From Streptomyces phaeolivaceus (GTDB lineage Bacteria; Actinomycetota; Actinomycetes; Streptomycetales; Streptomycetaceae), in assembly GCF_009184865.1 (NCBI RefSeq), contig NZ_CP045096.1, positions 8,370,001-8,434,000 on the forward strand: DNA of 64,000 bases. Direction: 5' to 3'. The position numbers and the translations under genes are program-made. Numbering within the stretch: position 1 is the first letter of the stretch; each line of letters begins with the position of its first letter. Below the pieces are notes generated by a model. The model saw only the letters and a list, made by a program, of their open reading frames with translations. It was not told the DNA's origin and did no database searches. This document shows, piece after piece, positions 63,122 to 64,000 of the stretch.

Positions 63122-64000
63122 TCAGTCCCGGGTCACCCAGGCCCGCTCGTACGCATGCCAGCCCAGCTGCAGCCGGGTCGTCACACCGGTCAGCTCCATC
63201 AGCCGCTTCACCCGGCGCTGTACGGTCCGCAGGCCCAGATCGAGCTGTTTGGCGACGCTCGCGTCCGTCATCCCGGCCAGCAGCAGGGACAGGATCTCCA
63301 GATCGGTGTCGTCGGGGCCGTCGGGGACGTCCTCGGTGACACGGCCGGCGCCGAGCCGCAGCGGCAGCGCCTGCTGCCACACCGACTCGAACAGACCCGA
63401 CAGCAGCTCCAGCAGACCGCTGGCGTGGACGACCAGGGCGGTGGGCTCGGCGGTGTGCGTGGTGAGCGGGAGCATGGCGAGGGACCGGTCGGCGATCACG
63501 AGCTTCGTCGGCACCTCGTCCATGACCCGGACCCGCTCCTCCCGGCCCAGCGCGGCGGACAGCTCGGTCAGACCGGCGTCCTCGTCCAGGACGGCCCGCT
63601 CGACCACCACGCGGTAACCGACGCCACGGCCGGTGACCTGCTCCTCGGCGGGATTGTTCTCCGGCCCGGAGACCGCGATCGGGGCACCGGTGACCATGGC
63701 GCACACCTCCTCCGTGGCACCGAGCTGAAGCTGCAGGAAGCGCTGCGCTATCGCGGCGGAGCCGATCACCACCTCGACCAGGTCGTGGGCGGCGGGCTCG
63801 GCCGCGCTCGCCCGGTACTCCTCGGCGAGCAGCGCCGCCGCCAGCTCGGCCTTCTCCAGCTCGTGCCGCTGCTGGGTGAGCAGGGCGCCCAGGGCCACGC
63901 CGGGGGGTGCGGCGACCCAGCGGCCGGGGCGCGCGGAGGACTGGGCGGCGAGACCGTGCCGCTCCAGGCGCCGGAGCGCGCGCTCGGTGTCGTGCTCCCC
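63122..64000 (-). CDS. TrmB/LuxR-type helix-turn-helix regulator, 5' end cut by window edge
   Basis: The frame is open to the last base: translated from 64000 it reads GEHDTERALRRLERHGLAAQ, then SSARPGRWVAAPPG, the end of a TrmB-like winged helix. It then enters a coiled-coil linker (LLTQQRHELEKAELAAALLA) and a PLD-like sensor domain. The C-terminus is a LuxR-type helix-turn-helix (DLEILSLLLAGMTDASVAKQ then LGLRTVQRRVKRLMELTGV). So the GTG at 63898 is not the real start. These two-headed Streptomyces regulators have unknown ligands. Confidence 0.85.
   Translation of the reverse strand, partial: GEHDTERALRRLERHGLAAQSSARPGRWVAAPPGVALGALLTQQRHELEKAELAAALLAEEYRASAAEPAAHDLVEVVIGSAAIAQRFLQLQLGATEEVCAMVTGAPIAVSGPENNPAEEQVTGRGVGYRVVVERAVLDEDAGLTELSAALGREERVRVMDEVPTKLVIADRSLAMLPLTTHTAEPTALVVHASGLLELLSGLFESVWQQALPLRLGAGRVTEDVPDGPDDTDLEILSLLLAGMTDASVAKQLDLGLRTVQRRVKRLMELTGVTTRLQLGWHAYERAWVTRD

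Overview
The window is very GC-rich, uses GTG and TTG starts freely, and packs its genes with 4-base stop/start overlaps. It encodes Tat and lipoprotein exports, LacI/ROK/TetR regulators and typical Streptomyces families (AldO-like alditol oxidase, DUF4097, I36 inhibitor, XRE-TPR regulators). I read it as a Streptomyces chromosome segment; the species cannot be told.

Layout. 1-5.8 kb: AraC-type regulator (cut by the edge), VOC protein, lipoprotein, LtaS-like membrane sulfatase, LacI regulator, DHFR-like reductase. About 5.9-8.27 kb: an AT-richer minus-strand accessory patch (small peptides, a DUF7848-like protein, a degenerate recombinase-like protein, the C-terminal half of an XRE-TPR regulator) that has cut off and fused in frame with a GH43 gene. 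8.3-12 kb: that GH43 remnant plus a CUT1 sugar ABC transporter, with a MITE-like inverted-repeat element in its leader. 12.6-17.4 kb: 2-hydroxyacid dehydrogenase, a GH28 N-terminal remnant fused in frame to an alginate-lyase-family gene, and a carboxylesterase. 17.4-21 kb: an HTH/MarR-like regulator facing a DUF4097 protein and a drug-type ABC exporter. 21-26.4 kb: second LacI, homocysteine methyltransferase, APC permease, I36 inhibitor, ArsR-like regulator.

26.4-41.8 kb is a secreted plant-polysaccharide block: beta-strand-repeat surface protein, two GH43 enzymes (one with a ricin-type CBM13), PL4-type rhamnogalacturonan lyase, rhamnogalacturonan acetylesterase, DUF2264 protein, a jacalin-tailed phosphodiesterase-like protein and GH10 xylanase. 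41.9-49.6 kb is an importer operon (binding protein, two permeases, GH2 beta-galactosidase) with a ROK regulator. Together they could trim arabinogalactan, rhamnogalacturonan and xylan outside the cell, import the sugars and hydrolyse galactosides inside. 49.7-52.2 kb: alditol oxidase and a second 2-hydroxyacid dehydrogenase, divergent around an 11-copy heptamer repeat.

52.2-64 kb: XRE-TPR regulator with two small partners, a radical-SAM-like protein with unusual cysteine spacing, a sigma-like/zinc-finger/transmembrane/CBM2 protein, a 23-residue peptide gene before RsgA, Ada-AlkA-like and Ogt DNA-repair genes, a GDSL hydrolase, a DUF456 protein and a regulator cut by the right edge.

The most unusual points are the two in-frame gene fusions at apparent rearrangement joints, the MITE-like insertion, the heptamer array, the membrane-anchored sigma-like CBM2 protein, and AACCGGTT-type sites linking a LacI regulator to the lyase promoter.
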